Part shown: positions 17,735 through 25,757 of the stretch, piece after piece | Position numbering within the stretch: position 1 is the stretch's first letter | Layout: each line of letters begins with the position of its first letter | Assembly: GCF_014200675.1 (NCBI RefSeq) | Contig: NZ_JACHCI010000001.1 | Span: 434,001-498,000, forward strand | Direction of reading: 5' to 3' | DNA: 64,000 bases | DNA from: Janthinobacterium saanense | GTDB lineage: Bacteria; Pseudomonadota; Gammaproteobacteria; Burkholderiales; Burkholderiaceae_D | Made by a program: the position numbers and the translations under genes | Notes under the pieces: model-generated | What the model was told of the DNA's origin: nothing | Databases searched by the model: none | The model's input: the letters and a program-made list of their open reading frames with translations, nothing else

Positions 17735-18700
17735 ATGCAAGCTCGCACCATTTTTTTTTCCATCCTGTTCGGCCTGTCGCTGGCGCCGGCGCATGCCGCC
17801 ACCACTGCCGTCCCGGTTACGCTGTTGACGCCGCCCGATCCGCTGACCAGGCCCATCGCCTCGCCGTACGAGGCGCAATGGAACCGCCCGCAGCAGCCGG
17901 CGCGGATCTATGGCAACACGTATTACGTGGGCGTGGGCGGCCTGAGCGTGGTGCTGATACATACCGGCGCGGGCCTGGTCCTGATCGACGGCGCGCTGCC
18001 GCAGTCAGTGGCAATGATAGAAGCGAGTATCCGCCAGCTGGGCTTTCGCGTGCAAGACATCAAGTTCATTTTGAATACGGAAGCGCATTTCGACCATTCG
18101 GGCGGCATCGCCGCACTGGCCCGCGATAGCGGCGCTGTAGTCGTGGCCAGCCCGCTGGGCGCACAGGCGCTGCGCGCGGGGCGGGTGCTGGAGCAAGACC
18201 CGCAGGCGGGTGATATCGAGCCCATGCCGGCGGTGGCGAAGGTCAGCGAGATCATCGATGGCGGCATGTTGACATTGGGCGCGACCACCATCACGGCCCA
18301 CCATATGCCCGGCCATACGCCGGGCAGCACCAGTTGGACCTGGGTCTCGTGCGAAGCGGTGGGCAGCAGCACCGGCAATCCGAATACCTGTTTGAATGTG
18401 GTGTTTGGCGCCAGCCTCAATGCCGTGGCGGCCGACGATTTTCACTTCCTGGCCGACGTAAACCATGGTGATTTGACGCCGGATTTTCGCCGTGCCATCA
18501 ACAAGTTTGCCAGCCTGCCTTGCGATATCCTGATCACCTCCCACCCGGATCATTCGGGCGCCGACCAGAAGCTGGCGCAATTGCTGGCGGGCGTCAAACC
18601 GAATCCCTTTATCGATGCACAAGGGTGCCGCAAGGCTGCCATCACCTTCGAGGCGCGGCTGGAAAAGCGCATCGCCAAGGAAAAGGCAGCGGCCAAATAA
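17735..18700 (+). CDS. Subclass B3 metallo-beta-lactamase, E116 (B3-E) variant
   Basis: A 321-residue secreted protein: signal peptide about residues 1-21 (LFGLSLAPAHA), then the B3 fold. Metal ligands are readable: EAHFDH gives Glu116, His118, Asp120 and His121; His194 in MPGHTPGS; His270 in ITSHPDHS. B3 enzymes normally have His (or Gln in GOB types) at the first position; Glu here matches the group called B3-E. The segment YGNTYYVGVGGLSVVLI and LIDGALPQS resembles the THIN-B/L1 group, so beta-lactam hydrolysis in the periplasm is likely. No AmpR-type regulator is next to it; expression control is unknown. Confidence 0.87.
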   Translation: MQARTIFFSILFGLSLAPAHAATTAVPVTLLTPPDPLTRPIASPYEAQWNRPQQPARIYGNTYYVGVGGLSVVLIHTGAGLVLIDGALPQSVAMIEASIRQLGFRVQDIKFILNTEAHFDHSGGIAALARDSGAVVVASPLGAQALRAGRVLEQDPQAGDIEPMPAVAKVSEIIDGGMLTLGATTITAHHMPGHTPGSTSWTWVSCEAVGSSTGNPNTCLNVVFGASLNAVAADDFHFLADVNHGDLTPDFRRAINKFASLPCDILITSHPDHSGADQKLAQLLAGVKPNPFIDAQGCRKAAITFEARLEKRIAKEKAAAK

Positions 18701-18786
18701 CAACGCTGGCGGTTGACGCAGCGGAGCAGACGGCGAAGAATTGCCGTTCGCACCATAGATCAACCTATTTTACGAAAGGACACCAG

Positions 18787-18825
18787 ATGTACCAGCAGGC
18801 TAGTCGTACAGCGCAATTTTTCTAG
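18787..18825 (+). CDS. Possible 12-residue leader peptide
   Basis: ATG at 18787 is preceded at good distance by GAAAGGA; the ORF reads MYQQASRTAQFF and stops just before two alternative hairpins and a strong terminator. The arrangement resembles an attenuator leader, though no run of one regulatory codon is obvious. It could also be a chance ORF in a small RNA. Confidence 0.3.
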   Translation: MYQQASRTAQFF

Positions 18826-18873
18826 CCCCGTGCATGACGCTCGGGGCCATCGGCACTGTTGCCGATCCCGAGC
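18826..18873 (+). ncRNA. Structured leader/small RNA candidate with alternative hairpins
   Basis: Two mutually exclusive pairings are visible. CCCCG (18826-18830) can pair with CGGGG (18842-18846). Alternatively GCTCGGG (18839-18845) pairs with CCCGAGC (18867-18873) and continues as ATCGGCA/TGCCGAT around a CTGT loop. The second structure forms a 35-nt imperfect hairpin with a 3-base bulge. A strong terminator follows. No known Rfam family was recognised. It could be a small RNA, the 3' UTR of the beta-lactamase message or an attenuator. Confidence 0.45.
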
Positions 18874-18885
18874 CGGTGTTCCAAG

Positions 18886-18918
18886 AAAACCCCGGTGAGG
18901 AAACTCGCCGGGGTTTTT
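18886..18918 (+). terminator. Strong rho-independent terminator with GAAA tetraloop
   Basis: Arms AAAACCCCGG... pair with ...CCGGGGTTTTT. The stem continues through GTGAG/CTCGC (with one G-T wobble) to a GAAA tetraloop and is followed by a T-run. It ends the RNA starting after the beta-lactamase gene. Confidence 0.9.
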
Positions 18919-18970
18919 GCTTTTTAGCCCCCGGTATCACAAGTTGAAAGACAGGCTGAAAGGAAGCAGG

Positions 18971-19141
18971 ATGAAACTCAAGATCAAGGCTGTCAAACCA
19001 CGCAATGTGCTGGTGGCAGCGAGCAAATTACGCGGCGGCGCCGGCGCGCACCAATCGGAACTGTCGCCGCGCGTCGCGCGCCGCGCTGGAAAACAGCGCT
19101 TGCACCAGCTGCTGGCGGGCCGGCTCAAAGAGGAAAGCTGA
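18971..19141 (+). CDS. Small basic protein, 56 aa, unknown function
   Basis: Starts MKLKIKAVKPRNVLVAAS behind a good Shine-Dalgarno (GGAAGCAGG) and is very basic (Lys/Arg about a quarter of residues). The KPRNVLVAA and AGAHQSE stretches look like a conserved short-protein type in beta-proteobacteria, but I cannot name a function; RNA binding would fit the charge. It lies between the strong terminator and the convergent lysR gene (4-base gap). The start at 18917 would be a longer, less likely version overlapping the terminator. Confidence 0.6.
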   Translation: MKLKIKAVKPRNVLVAASKLRGGAGAHQSELSPRVARRAGKQRLHQLLAGRLKEES

Positions 19142-19145
19142 AGGT

Positions 19146-20051
19146 TTATTCCTCATCGAGCGCGGCAAAACCGTGCGCCAGGTGGTCGATCAGCGCGCGC
19201 ACGGCCGGCAGCAGGCCGCGCCGCGAGGGGAAGACGGCGTGGATGATTTCAGGCTGCGGCCGCCATTGCGGAGTCAAAGGCAGCAGGCTGCCATCGGCCA
19301 GCTGGTCGACGATCATCATGGTTGGCAGTTGCACGACACCGACGCCGGCCACGGCGGCGTCACGCAGGGTCAGCAGGTCGCCCGTGATGAAGCGCGGTGT
19401 ATGGCGCAGCTGGGCGCGCGCGCCGTCGGGGCCATGCAAATCCCATTGGTGGTTTTGCTGCGGCGTGCCCAGCGCCAGGCTGGGCCAGTCGGCCAGGTCC
19501 GCCGGTGAGGTGGGCGCGGGGGCACCATTGAATAGTCGTGGGCTGGCCACCATGCACTGGCTGCGTTCGGCCAGCACGCGCAGCACCAGGTCGCTGTCGG
19601 CTAGCGGCGGCGGGCGCACCCTGATCGCCACGTCGATGCCTTCGGCCACCAGGTCCACGCGCCGGTTGGTGGCGTCCAGCTCCAGCCTCACTTGCGGATG
19701 CTCGCGCATGAAGCCAGCCAGCATGGGGCCGACCAGGGTGTGCAGCATGGCGATCGGGCAGGATACCCGTACGGTGCCGCGCGGCGTGGCCCGTGTCAGC
19801 TCGATCGCCTCCTGCGCCGCCTCCGCTTCCACCAGCATGGCCTTGCAATGCTCGTAGTAAGACTGGCCCACCTCGGTGATGGAGAAATGCCGCGTCGTGC
19901 GCTGCAGCAGGCGCACGCCCAGGCGCTCTTCCAGCAGGGCGATGCGCCGGCTCAGCTTGGATTTCGGCATGCCCAGCGCCCGTCCGGCCGGTGCGAAACC
20001 GCCATGTTCGACCACCTGCACAAAGTAATACAAGTCGTTCAAGTCCTGCAT
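19146..20051 (-). CDS. LysR-family transcriptional regulator (divergent from pirin)
   Basis: A 301-residue, full-length LysR regulator. HTH at residues 1-60 (LNDLYYFVQVVEHGGFAPAGRALGMPKSKLSRR) and a substrate-binding domain with the GTVRVSCPIAM and TNRRVDLVAEGIDVAIRV hallmarks of the AaeR/PtxR-like group. It is divergent from the pirin gene across 117 bases, so it probably regulates pirin and itself. Such LysR-pirin pairs are common in beta- and gamma-proteobacteria. Confidence 0.9.
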   Translation of the reverse strand: MQDLNDLYYFVQVVEHGGFAPAGRALGMPKSKLSRRIALLEERLGVRLLQRTTRHFSITEVGQSYYEHCKAMLVEAEAAQEAIELTRATPRGTVRVSCPIAMLHTLVGPMLAGFMREHPQVRLELDATNRRVDLVAEGIDVAIRVRPPPLADSDLVLRVLAERSQCMVASPRLFNGAPAPTSPADLADWPSLALGTPQQNHQWDLHGPDGARAQLRHTPRFITGDLLTLRDAAVAGVGVVQLPTMMIVDQLADGSLLPLTPQWRPQPEIIHAVFPSRRGLLPAVRALIDHLAHGFAALDEE

Positions 20052-20168
20052 GTGAGCCTCCTGATTGTTCTATTTTAAGAACGCTGATGGCCGTTTTACC
20101 GTCTATCGCGTTTATCGTTGCAACACTATGCTGTAGTCATCGCAGTTACAACTCACGAGGAGAGAGTC

Positions 20169-21035
20169 ATGAACACCGTCACAGGTATTTACAGCGCACC
20201 GCGCCAGCACTGGGTAGGCGATGGTTTTCCCGTGCGCTCGCTGTTTTCGTATCAGGACCATGGCAAGCAGCTGAACCCTTTTTTGCTGCTCGATTATGCG
20301 GGCCCTGCGCAATTTGCAGCGGCTACGCGTCCGCCCGGCGTGGGTTCGCATCCGCACCGTGGTTTTGAAACGGTGACCATCGTCTATCAGGGCGAGGTGG
20401 CGCACCGCGATTCGACCGGACAGGGCGGCGTGATCGGCCCCGGCGACGTGCAATGGATGACGGCTGGCGCTGGCATCCTGCATGAAGAGTTCCATTCGCC
20501 CGCCTTCACGCAAGCGGGCGGCACCCTGGAAATGGTGCAGCTGTGGGTGAACCTGCCGGCCAAGGACAAGCTGACGGCGCCCGGCTACCAGGGCATTACC
20601 AGCGCCACCATACCGACGGTGACATTGCCGGACGGCGCCGGTTCCCTGCGCGTGATCGCCGGTGAATTCGCCGGCCAGCAGGGACCGGCCAGCACCTTTT
20701 CGCCGATGCAGGTATGGGACATGCGTGTGGCGCAAGGCTCGGTGACGCATTTGCCGGTCACGCCAGGCTGGGGTGGCGCGCTGATCGTCCTGCACGGCAC
20801 GGTGCTGGTGAATGGCGACAGTGTGGTGCGCGAAGCGCAGATGGCGCTGCTGGGGCGTGACGGCGATGGCATCCGCATCGAAGCCAATAACGATGCGGTG
20901 CTGTTGCTGCTCAGCGGCGAGCCGATTGACGAACCGATCGTCGGCCACGGCCCGTTCGTGATGAACACCGAGGCGCAAATCGTGCAGGCGTTCGACGATT
21001 TCCGGCAAGGCCGCTTCGCCGCCATCGCGTCCTGA
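20169..21035 (+). CDS. Pirin family protein (bicupin)
   Basis: A 288-residue protein with the pirin N-terminal cupin (about residues 1-120) and C-terminal cupin (about 170-280). Metal ligands are intact: His-x-His of SHPHRGFET, His of EVAHRDS and Glu in GILHEEFHS. Bacterial pirins bind iron and some have quercetinase activity; others modulate partner enzymes. Start chosen at 20169, behind GGAGAGAG; the earlier ATG at 20118 lacks a ribosome-binding site. Its role here is not defined beyond the LysR partner. Confidence 0.9.
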   Translation: MNTVTGIYSAPRQHWVGDGFPVRSLFSYQDHGKQLNPFLLLDYAGPAQFAAATRPPGVGSHPHRGFETVTIVYQGEVAHRDSTGQGGVIGPGDVQWMTAGAGILHEEFHSPAFTQAGGTLEMVQLWVNLPAKDKLTAPGYQGITSATIPTVTLPDGAGSLRVIAGEFAGQQGPASTFSPMQVWDMRVAQGSVTHLPVTPGWGGALIVLHGTVLVNGDSVVREAQMALLGRDGDGIRIEANNDAVLLLLSGEPIDEPIVGHGPFVMNTEAQIVQAFDDFRQGRFAAIAS

Positions 21036-21133
21036 GCTTCTGCCGCATTCCGTAACAAACGGGATGCGGCAGGTTTTCCTGGCCACGCCAAATCGGCTAT
21101 AGTTGCGGCACCCCCACCGCAAAGGAAGACCGC

Positions 21134-21739
21134 TTGACTCCCCCGCTCGAGATCGCCGCCAACGTGCTGATGACTGCCTCCATCATCCTGGCCGGCCGCA
21201 ATAATATTCATTCCTGGTGGATAGGCATCGTCGGCTGCGTGCTGTTTGCCGTGCTGTTTTATCAGGTCAATCTGTACGCCGATGTGTTGCTGCAATTGTT
21301 TTTCATCGTCACCTGTGCCATCGGCTGGCTGCAATGGCGGCGTGGCGCGGGCGGCCAGCCCTTGCCGATCACACGCGTGGGATGGTCCAGCCTGGCCTGG
21401 ATCGTGCCGGCCGGCGTGGCCGCCGTCGTTATCTATGGCTTGTTGCTGCACCGCTTCACGAATGCGTATGCGCCTTTCATCGATTCGGCCGTGCTGGTGT
21501 TCAGCGTGATCGCGCAATTTTTGCTGATGAGCCGGCGCCTGGAAACCTGGGCCTTCTGGCTGATGGTCAACACGGTGGCCGTGCCGCTGTACTACAGCCG
21601 TGGCCTGACCCTGACGGCCGTGCTGTATGCGGCGTACTGGATCAATGCGCTGGTGTCGTGGTACTGGTGGCGTCTCCAGGCCCGCCGTGCAGTGGAGCTT
21701 GCTGACGCGCCATCAGGAGCCGGGGCTAGCCTGCCTTAG
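21134..21739 (+). CDS. pnuC: PnuC-family transporter (nicotinamide riboside/mononucleotide type)
   Basis: A 201-residue inner-membrane protein with about seven hydrophobic segments and the Trp-rich features of PnuC (IHSWWIGIVG near residue 25; LYADVLLQLFFIVTCAIGWLQW; end WINALVSWYWWRL). It starts with TTG, preceded by AAGGAAG. PnuC-type carriers move vitamin precursors (nicotinamide riboside; PnuT/PnuX relatives move thiamine/riboflavin) downhill, driven by phosphorylation inside. No cognate kinase gene and no TPP/FMN riboswitch is visible here, so the substrate is open. Followed by a TonB receptor after a terminator. Confidence 0.82.
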   Translation: MTPPLEIAANVLMTASIILAGRNNIHSWWIGIVGCVLFAVLFYQVNLYADVLLQLFFIVTCAIGWLQWRRGAGGQPLPITRVGWSSLAWIVPAGVAAVVIYGLLLHRFTNAYAPFIDSAVLVFSVIAQFLLMSRRLETWAFWLMVNTVAVPLYYSRGLTLTAVLYAAYWINALVSWYWWRLQARRAVELADAPSGAGASLP

Positions 21740-22041
21740 ATTCAAATCATATATACAATCAATTTTTAATTCGTTCACATCATAATAACACCGCGATATA
21801 GTGGAATTTCTCCGCTCACCGGTGTTTTTTATGTTGTGTTTTACGAATTCTGCCATTTTTCCCGCCGCCCGGTTGTACATGCCCTGCATGTGCATGCCGA
21901 TGCGGGCGCGTCCAAGTTATTCGTAGTTTTGTAATTCAGTTATTTACTCCCACGCTGCCTGTGCCCGTTGACCCATCCGGTCCGCGTGCTCCTGCTCGGC
22001 CTTTCTCATGCAAAAGGCTGAAATCCCAATAAGAGGAAACC
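21740..22041 (+). other. Intergenic region with AT-rich promoter zone and terminator
   Basis: About 300 bases between pnuC and the TonB receptor. The first half is AT-rich and holds the hairpin described next. The second half shows no ORF, no recognised riboswitch (no TPP or cobalamin box motifs) and ends with the receptor's AAGAGGAAA Shine-Dalgarno. Confidence 0.6.
21787..21830 (+). terminator. Terminator after pnuC
   Basis: Arms AACACCG / CGGTGTT, with an inner AGTGGA/TCCGCT pairing, followed by six T. It separates pnuC from the TonB receptor. Confidence 0.75.
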
Positions 22042-24600
22042 ATGTTTAAACCACTCGCCATCAGTCTTGCCATCGCCGCCGCCTTTCCCGTCCTCGCTCA
22101 TGCCCAGGAGGAAATGGCCCGCGTCAACGTCACCGGATCGAATATCCGCGTCAGCGAAAAGGAGGGCGCCAGCGCCGTCCAGGTCATTACCGCGAAAGAG
22201 ATGAAAGCCAGCGGCAAGACCAGCATCGCCGATGTGCTACGCTCCATTTCCGCCAATAGCGGCAACAGCTACAACGAACAATTTACAGGCAGTTTTTCGG
22301 CTGGCACGGCCGGCCTGTCGCTGCGCGGCATCGGCCAGAAAAATACCCTGATCCTGGTCAACGGCAAGCGCGTGGCCAGCTATGCCACCGCGCAAAACCT
22401 GCAAGAAACCTTTGTCGACCTGAACAGCCTGCCGATGGCGGCGGTGCAGCGCATCGAAGTGCTCAAGGATGGCGCTTCGTCCATCTACGGTTCCGACGCC
22501 GTGGCTGGCGTGGTCAACATCATCCTGTACCAGGAATTCACGGGTACCGAGCTGACCGTACAAGGCGGCAGTTCGACCGAAGGCACGGGCCAGCATGAAA
22601 AGAGCGCAGCCCTGCAAACGGGTTTTGGCAAGCTGCAGGAAGATGGCTATAGCGTGGTCTTCTCGGTCGATGCGCAGCAGCGCGACAAGCTGCAGCAAAG
22701 CGATGTGGCATGGATGCGCGATTCGGATTACCGCAACCAGCAGCGCGGCGCCCTGGCCTGGGTGCCGACCAACTATGCGGGCAGCGACCCGACCAAGGTA
22801 TTGGGCGGCCCCAGCGGCCCGCTGCAATGGGTGAATTACGGCGATATCACGCCAGGCAAGACGGGCCAGGTGCTGGCCTACAATCCCGCCCCCTACAAAA
22901 CCCTGATACCGGGTATCCAGCGCATCCACTCGTCGCTGCGCACCACCATCAAGGTGAATGAAGACACCGAAGCCTATGTGGATCTGCTGTACAGCTATTC
23001 GCGCGCCGACCAGACTTTCAGCGCGCCACTGACAGTCAACAACGCCACGCGCGCCTGGAACAACGGCACCCAGTCGCTCGACACCATTAACGTCGCCCTG
23101 CCTGTGGGGAATCCTTATAACCCGGGCAGCACGCCGCTGCCATTCACGGCCACCCTGTTTGACCTGGGCCCGCGCATGAAGCAGGATAAAGTCACCTTTT
23201 ACCGCACTCTGGCCGGCTTGAAGGGGACGAAGGCAGGCTGGGACTGGGATGCGTCGGTGGGCCACTCCAGCAGCAAGCTGGAAGAAACCGTGCAGAACTT
23301 CGTCAACCGCTATGCTTTCCAGACGGTGCTGGCCAATGGCAGTTACAACTTCTTCGACACGGCGCAAAACAGCGAGGCTGTGCGCAACAGCTTGCGCCTG
23401 TCGACCCTGCGTCCGGCCGTCTCGACGCTCGATACGCTGGACTTCTCGGCCTCGCGCGAGCTGTGGCAATTGCCGGCCGGCCCGCTGGGTTTTGCCGCCG
23501 GTGCGCAGTGGCGCCGTGAAAAAATGGATTCGCAAACCTCGACCGCCGTCCTGTCGGGCACCGAGCTGCGCCCGGCGATTAACATCATCGACGGTTCGCG
23601 CGATGTGTCGGCCCTGTTCGCCGAATTCAATGTGCCTGTAGTGAAGGATCTGTCGCTGAACCTGGCCAGCCGCGCCGACCATTACAGCGATTTTGGCAAT
23701 GCGTTTTCACCGAAAGCCAGCGCCCGCTATCAAGCTGCGCCATGGCTGCTGTTGCGCGGCACCCTGTCGCGTGCCTTCCGTGCCCCATCGCTGCCGGAAA
23801 TCACCAATAGTACGGCGGTCAGCTATGGCAGCGTGATCGATGCCAAAGATCCCGTTACGCCGACCCAGTTGCGTGGGGTGACGGTGATTACGGCCGCCAA
23901 TCCGGCATTGCGTCCTGAGCGCTCGAAAAACCTGAATCTGGGTCTGGTCATTTCACCGACCGCCAGTTCCAGCATCGGCATCGATTACTACCGCATCAAG
24001 CAAGATGGCGTGATCGGCACGGAAAGCTCGGTCACCACTCTCGCCAATGAAGCGATCGCGCCGCAAAAGATCACGCGCGACTCCGCTGGCCGCATCACCA
24101 CCTTGTACCGCCAGTACCGCAACCAGGGACAGCGTGAAGTATCGGGCATCGACCTCGATCTGCGCCAGCGTTTCACCAGTGCCGACTGGGGCAAGCTGAC
24201 CCTGGCGGGCCAGTTGAGCCGCGTGCTGCGCTTTGCCGAGCCGCTGTCTGACGGTGCGCCGCTGACTGATGGCGCCGGCACCAATTACTTTGGTTCGATA
24301 CCGAAATGGCGCGGCGTGTCGTCGGCCACCTGGGAGCAGGGCAAGTGGTCGTCGACGCTGACCTGGACCTATGTGGGCAGCTATGCGCAAAGCACGCATC
24401 TGGATGAATCGGTGGCTGCCTTCAGCACGTTTGATGTCAGCACCAGCTGGCAGGTGACGCCGGCGGCCAGCGTCAGCTTCATCGTGCAAAACCTGGCCGA
24501 CAAGCGCGCACCGTGGGACTACTCGGCGACCGGCTTCGACTATACGCAAGCTGACCCGCGCGGCCGTTTTGCCTCGCTCAAGCTGAACTACAAGTTCTAA
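22042..24600 (+). CDS. TonB-dependent outer-membrane receptor
   Basis: An 852-residue receptor. Signal peptide about residues 1-21 (ISLAIAAAFPVLAHA), a short TonB-box-like region EMARVNVTGSNIRVSEKEGAS, the plug domain with LRGIGQKNTLILVNGKRV and VQRIEVLKDGASSIYGSDAVAGVVNII (about residues 50-170), then the 22-strand barrel ending in a terminal Phe (LKLNYKF), required for BAM-mediated insertion. The GSNIR-type plug start is typical of the receptors for large substrates (oligosaccharides, peptides) seen in Xanthomonas, Caulobacter and Massilia. Substrate unknown; pnuC upstream and the REC-AraC gene convergent downstream are the only context. Confidence 0.92.
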   Translation: MFKPLAISLAIAAAFPVLAHAQEEMARVNVTGSNIRVSEKEGASAVQVITAKEMKASGKTSIADVLRSISANSGNSYNEQFTGSFSAGTAGLSLRGIGQKNTLILVNGKRVASYATAQNLQETFVDLNSLPMAAVQRIEVLKDGASSIYGSDAVAGVVNIILYQEFTGTELTVQGGSSTEGTGQHEKSAALQTGFGKLQEDGYSVVFSVDAQQRDKLQQSDVAWMRDSDYRNQQRGALAWVPTNYAGSDPTKVLGGPSGPLQWVNYGDITPGKTGQVLAYNPAPYKTLIPGIQRIHSSLRTTIKVNEDTEAYVDLLYSYSRADQTFSAPLTVNNATRAWNNGTQSLDTINVALPVGNPYNPGSTPLPFTATLFDLGPRMKQDKVTFYRTLAGLKGTKAGWDWDASVGHSSSKLEETVQNFVNRYAFQTVLANGSYNFFDTAQNSEAVRNSLRLSTLRPAVSTLDTLDFSASRELWQLPAGPLGFAAGAQWRREKMDSQTSTAVLSGTELRPAINIIDGSRDVSALFAEFNVPVVKDLSLNLASRADHYSDFGNAFSPKASARYQAAPWLLLRGTLSRAFRAPSLPEITNSTAVSYGSVIDAKDPVTPTQLRGVTVITAANPALRPERSKNLNLGLVISPTASSSIGIDYYRIKQDGVIGTESSVTTLANEAIAPQKITRDSAGRITTLYRQYRNQGQREVSGIDLDLRQRFTSADWGKLTLAGQLSRVLRFAEPLSDGAPLTDGAGTNYFGSIPKWRGVSSATWEQGKWSSTLTWTYVGSYAQSTHLDESVAAFSTFDVSTSWQVTPAASVSFIVQNLADKRAPWDYSATGFDYTQADPRGRFASLKLNYKF

Positions 24601-24616
24601 GCATGCCGTGAGGGCG

Positions 24617-25411
24617 TTAGTGTGAAGCTGACGCCTGCCGCTCCTGCAGGCGCTGACGGTAGGCGCTGGGCGTCATGCCCATGCGTTCGCGGAAGGCGGT
24701 GGCGAAATTGCCCGCATTGTGGAAGCCGATCAGCAGGGCGATATCCTGTACATCGATACCGGTCTGCTGCAACAGCTCCACGCCGCGGGCGATACGCGCC
24801 TCGCGGATGAAGGCAAACACCGTCATGCCCGTCTGTTCGCGGAACATCAAGGTCAGCTTTTCGCGGTAAGTGCCCACGCTGCGGGCAATTTCCGACAGAT
24901 TGGGCAAGTCGCCCAGGTTGTCGAGGATCAGCTGTTTGACGGCGTTGACGAAGACCAGGTCAGGATGCTGCTGCCTGTCGGACGGCTCCAGCCCCGCAGG
25001 CAAGGCAGTGTTGTTTCTGCGCATCAATCCCAGGTGGATATGGATGCGCGCGGCCAGTTCCTCGGGCGTAAACGGCTTGGCGATATAGTCGACGGCGCCC
25101 ACCTGCAAGCCCGTCACACGCTCTTTGGCGGCATCGGCGCCACTGAGAAAAATCACCGGTATCGGTTCCGTCTCGGGGTTGGCCTTGAGCAAACGGCACG
25201 CCGTAAAACCATCCATTTCAGGCATGCGCACATCGAGCAGTATCAGGTCGGGATGCGTGGCCAGCGCTAGCTGGTAGCCCTGATAGCCATTGAATGCAAC
25301 GCTGAAACGATAGGGCTGCTCGCTTAAAAGCTCGGTCAGCATGCGCTGCTCGAACGCGGAATCATCCACGATCAAGATGTTTTTTTTGACGGTTTCGCTG
25401 GTCAATGGCAT
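24617..25411 (-). CDS. Response regulator with AraC-type HTH output
   Basis: A 264-residue regulator. Receiver domain (about 10-125) with acidic pair Asp16/Asp17, phosphoacceptor Asp60 in LILLDVRMPEMDG and the Lys of YIAKPF; then an AraC/XylS HTH pair (about 160-258) ending GMTPSAYRQR. It has no neighbouring kinase gene. It is divergent from the Csu-type pilus operon across 346 bases, so pilus control is the natural guess; it also converges on the TonB receptor gene (16-base gap). Confidence 0.9.
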   Translation of the reverse strand: MPLTSETVKKNILIVDDSAFEQRMLTELLSEQPYRFSVAFNGYQGYQLALATHPDLILLDVRMPEMDGFTACRLLKANPETEPIPVIFLSGADAAKERVTGLQVGAVDYIAKPFTPEELAARIHIHLGLMRRNNTALPAGLEPSDRQQHPDLVFVNAVKQLILDNLGDLPNLSEIARSVGTYREKLTLMFREQTGMTVFAFIREARIARGVELLQQTGIDVQDIALLIGFHNAGNFATAFRERMGMTPSAYRQRLQERQASASH

Positions 25412-25492
25412 GGAATGGTCGGCTTAATCAAAAGGCAAGCTGTGGTTTATTATGCCCTGCTTTTATTTTTTTTTCTGATTTTCGCGTATTTC

Positions 25493-25528
25493 AAAAGTCG
25501 TTTCACCGCCAGCAGAAGCGACTTTTTT
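25493..25528 (+). terminator. Terminator-like hairpin inside the divergent promoter region
   Basis: Arms AAAAGTCG / CGACTTTT, extended by TTC/GAA, followed by further T. No gene on the + strand ends here, so it may terminate a short upstream transcript or act as an attenuator for the pilus operon. Confidence 0.55.
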
Positions 25529-25707
25529 TTAGATAGCTAATAATCGGGCCATACATTGATTTAGAGCAATGTCGATTGCAAAAAAATCTGCCTTGTCTTC
25601 GATGTAAACATGCTGGCTACCCAACCCGTCTGCCAACTGAAAAGTATTCATGCTGTCCTGGTTTGCGTGCCCTAGAAAACGCCGGCAATACCGTGACTAT
25701 CCTCAGC

Positions 25708-25757
25708 GCCCTTGATAACAAGGGCCATTTCATGATGTTTCATCATCAGGAGGTTTT
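25708..25757 (+). promoter_or_regulatory. Tandem stem-loops in the pilin mRNA leader
   Basis: First hairpin: GCCCTTG / CAAGGGC with loop ATAA (25708-25725). Second: ATGATG / CATCAT with loop TTT (25732-25746). The second ends two bases before the AGGAGG Shine-Dalgarno of the pilin gene. They may stabilise the abundant pilin mRNA or tune ribosome access. Confidence 0.5.

Larger units (their letters stand above)
25412..25757 (+). other. Regulatory region between REC-AraC gene and pilus operon
   Basis: A 346-base AT-rich stretch without a credible gene. It holds a terminator-like hairpin (25493-25528) and, close to the pilin start, two perfect stem-loops (25708-25746). A T-rich tract (25461-25475) may be part of a promoter for either gene. 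Confidence 0.55.

Noticed and set aside
21740-22041. TPP or cobalamin riboswitch in front of the TonB receptor
   Set aside because: No thi-box or B12-box-like conserved stretches could be found; only a terminator and AT-rich DNA.
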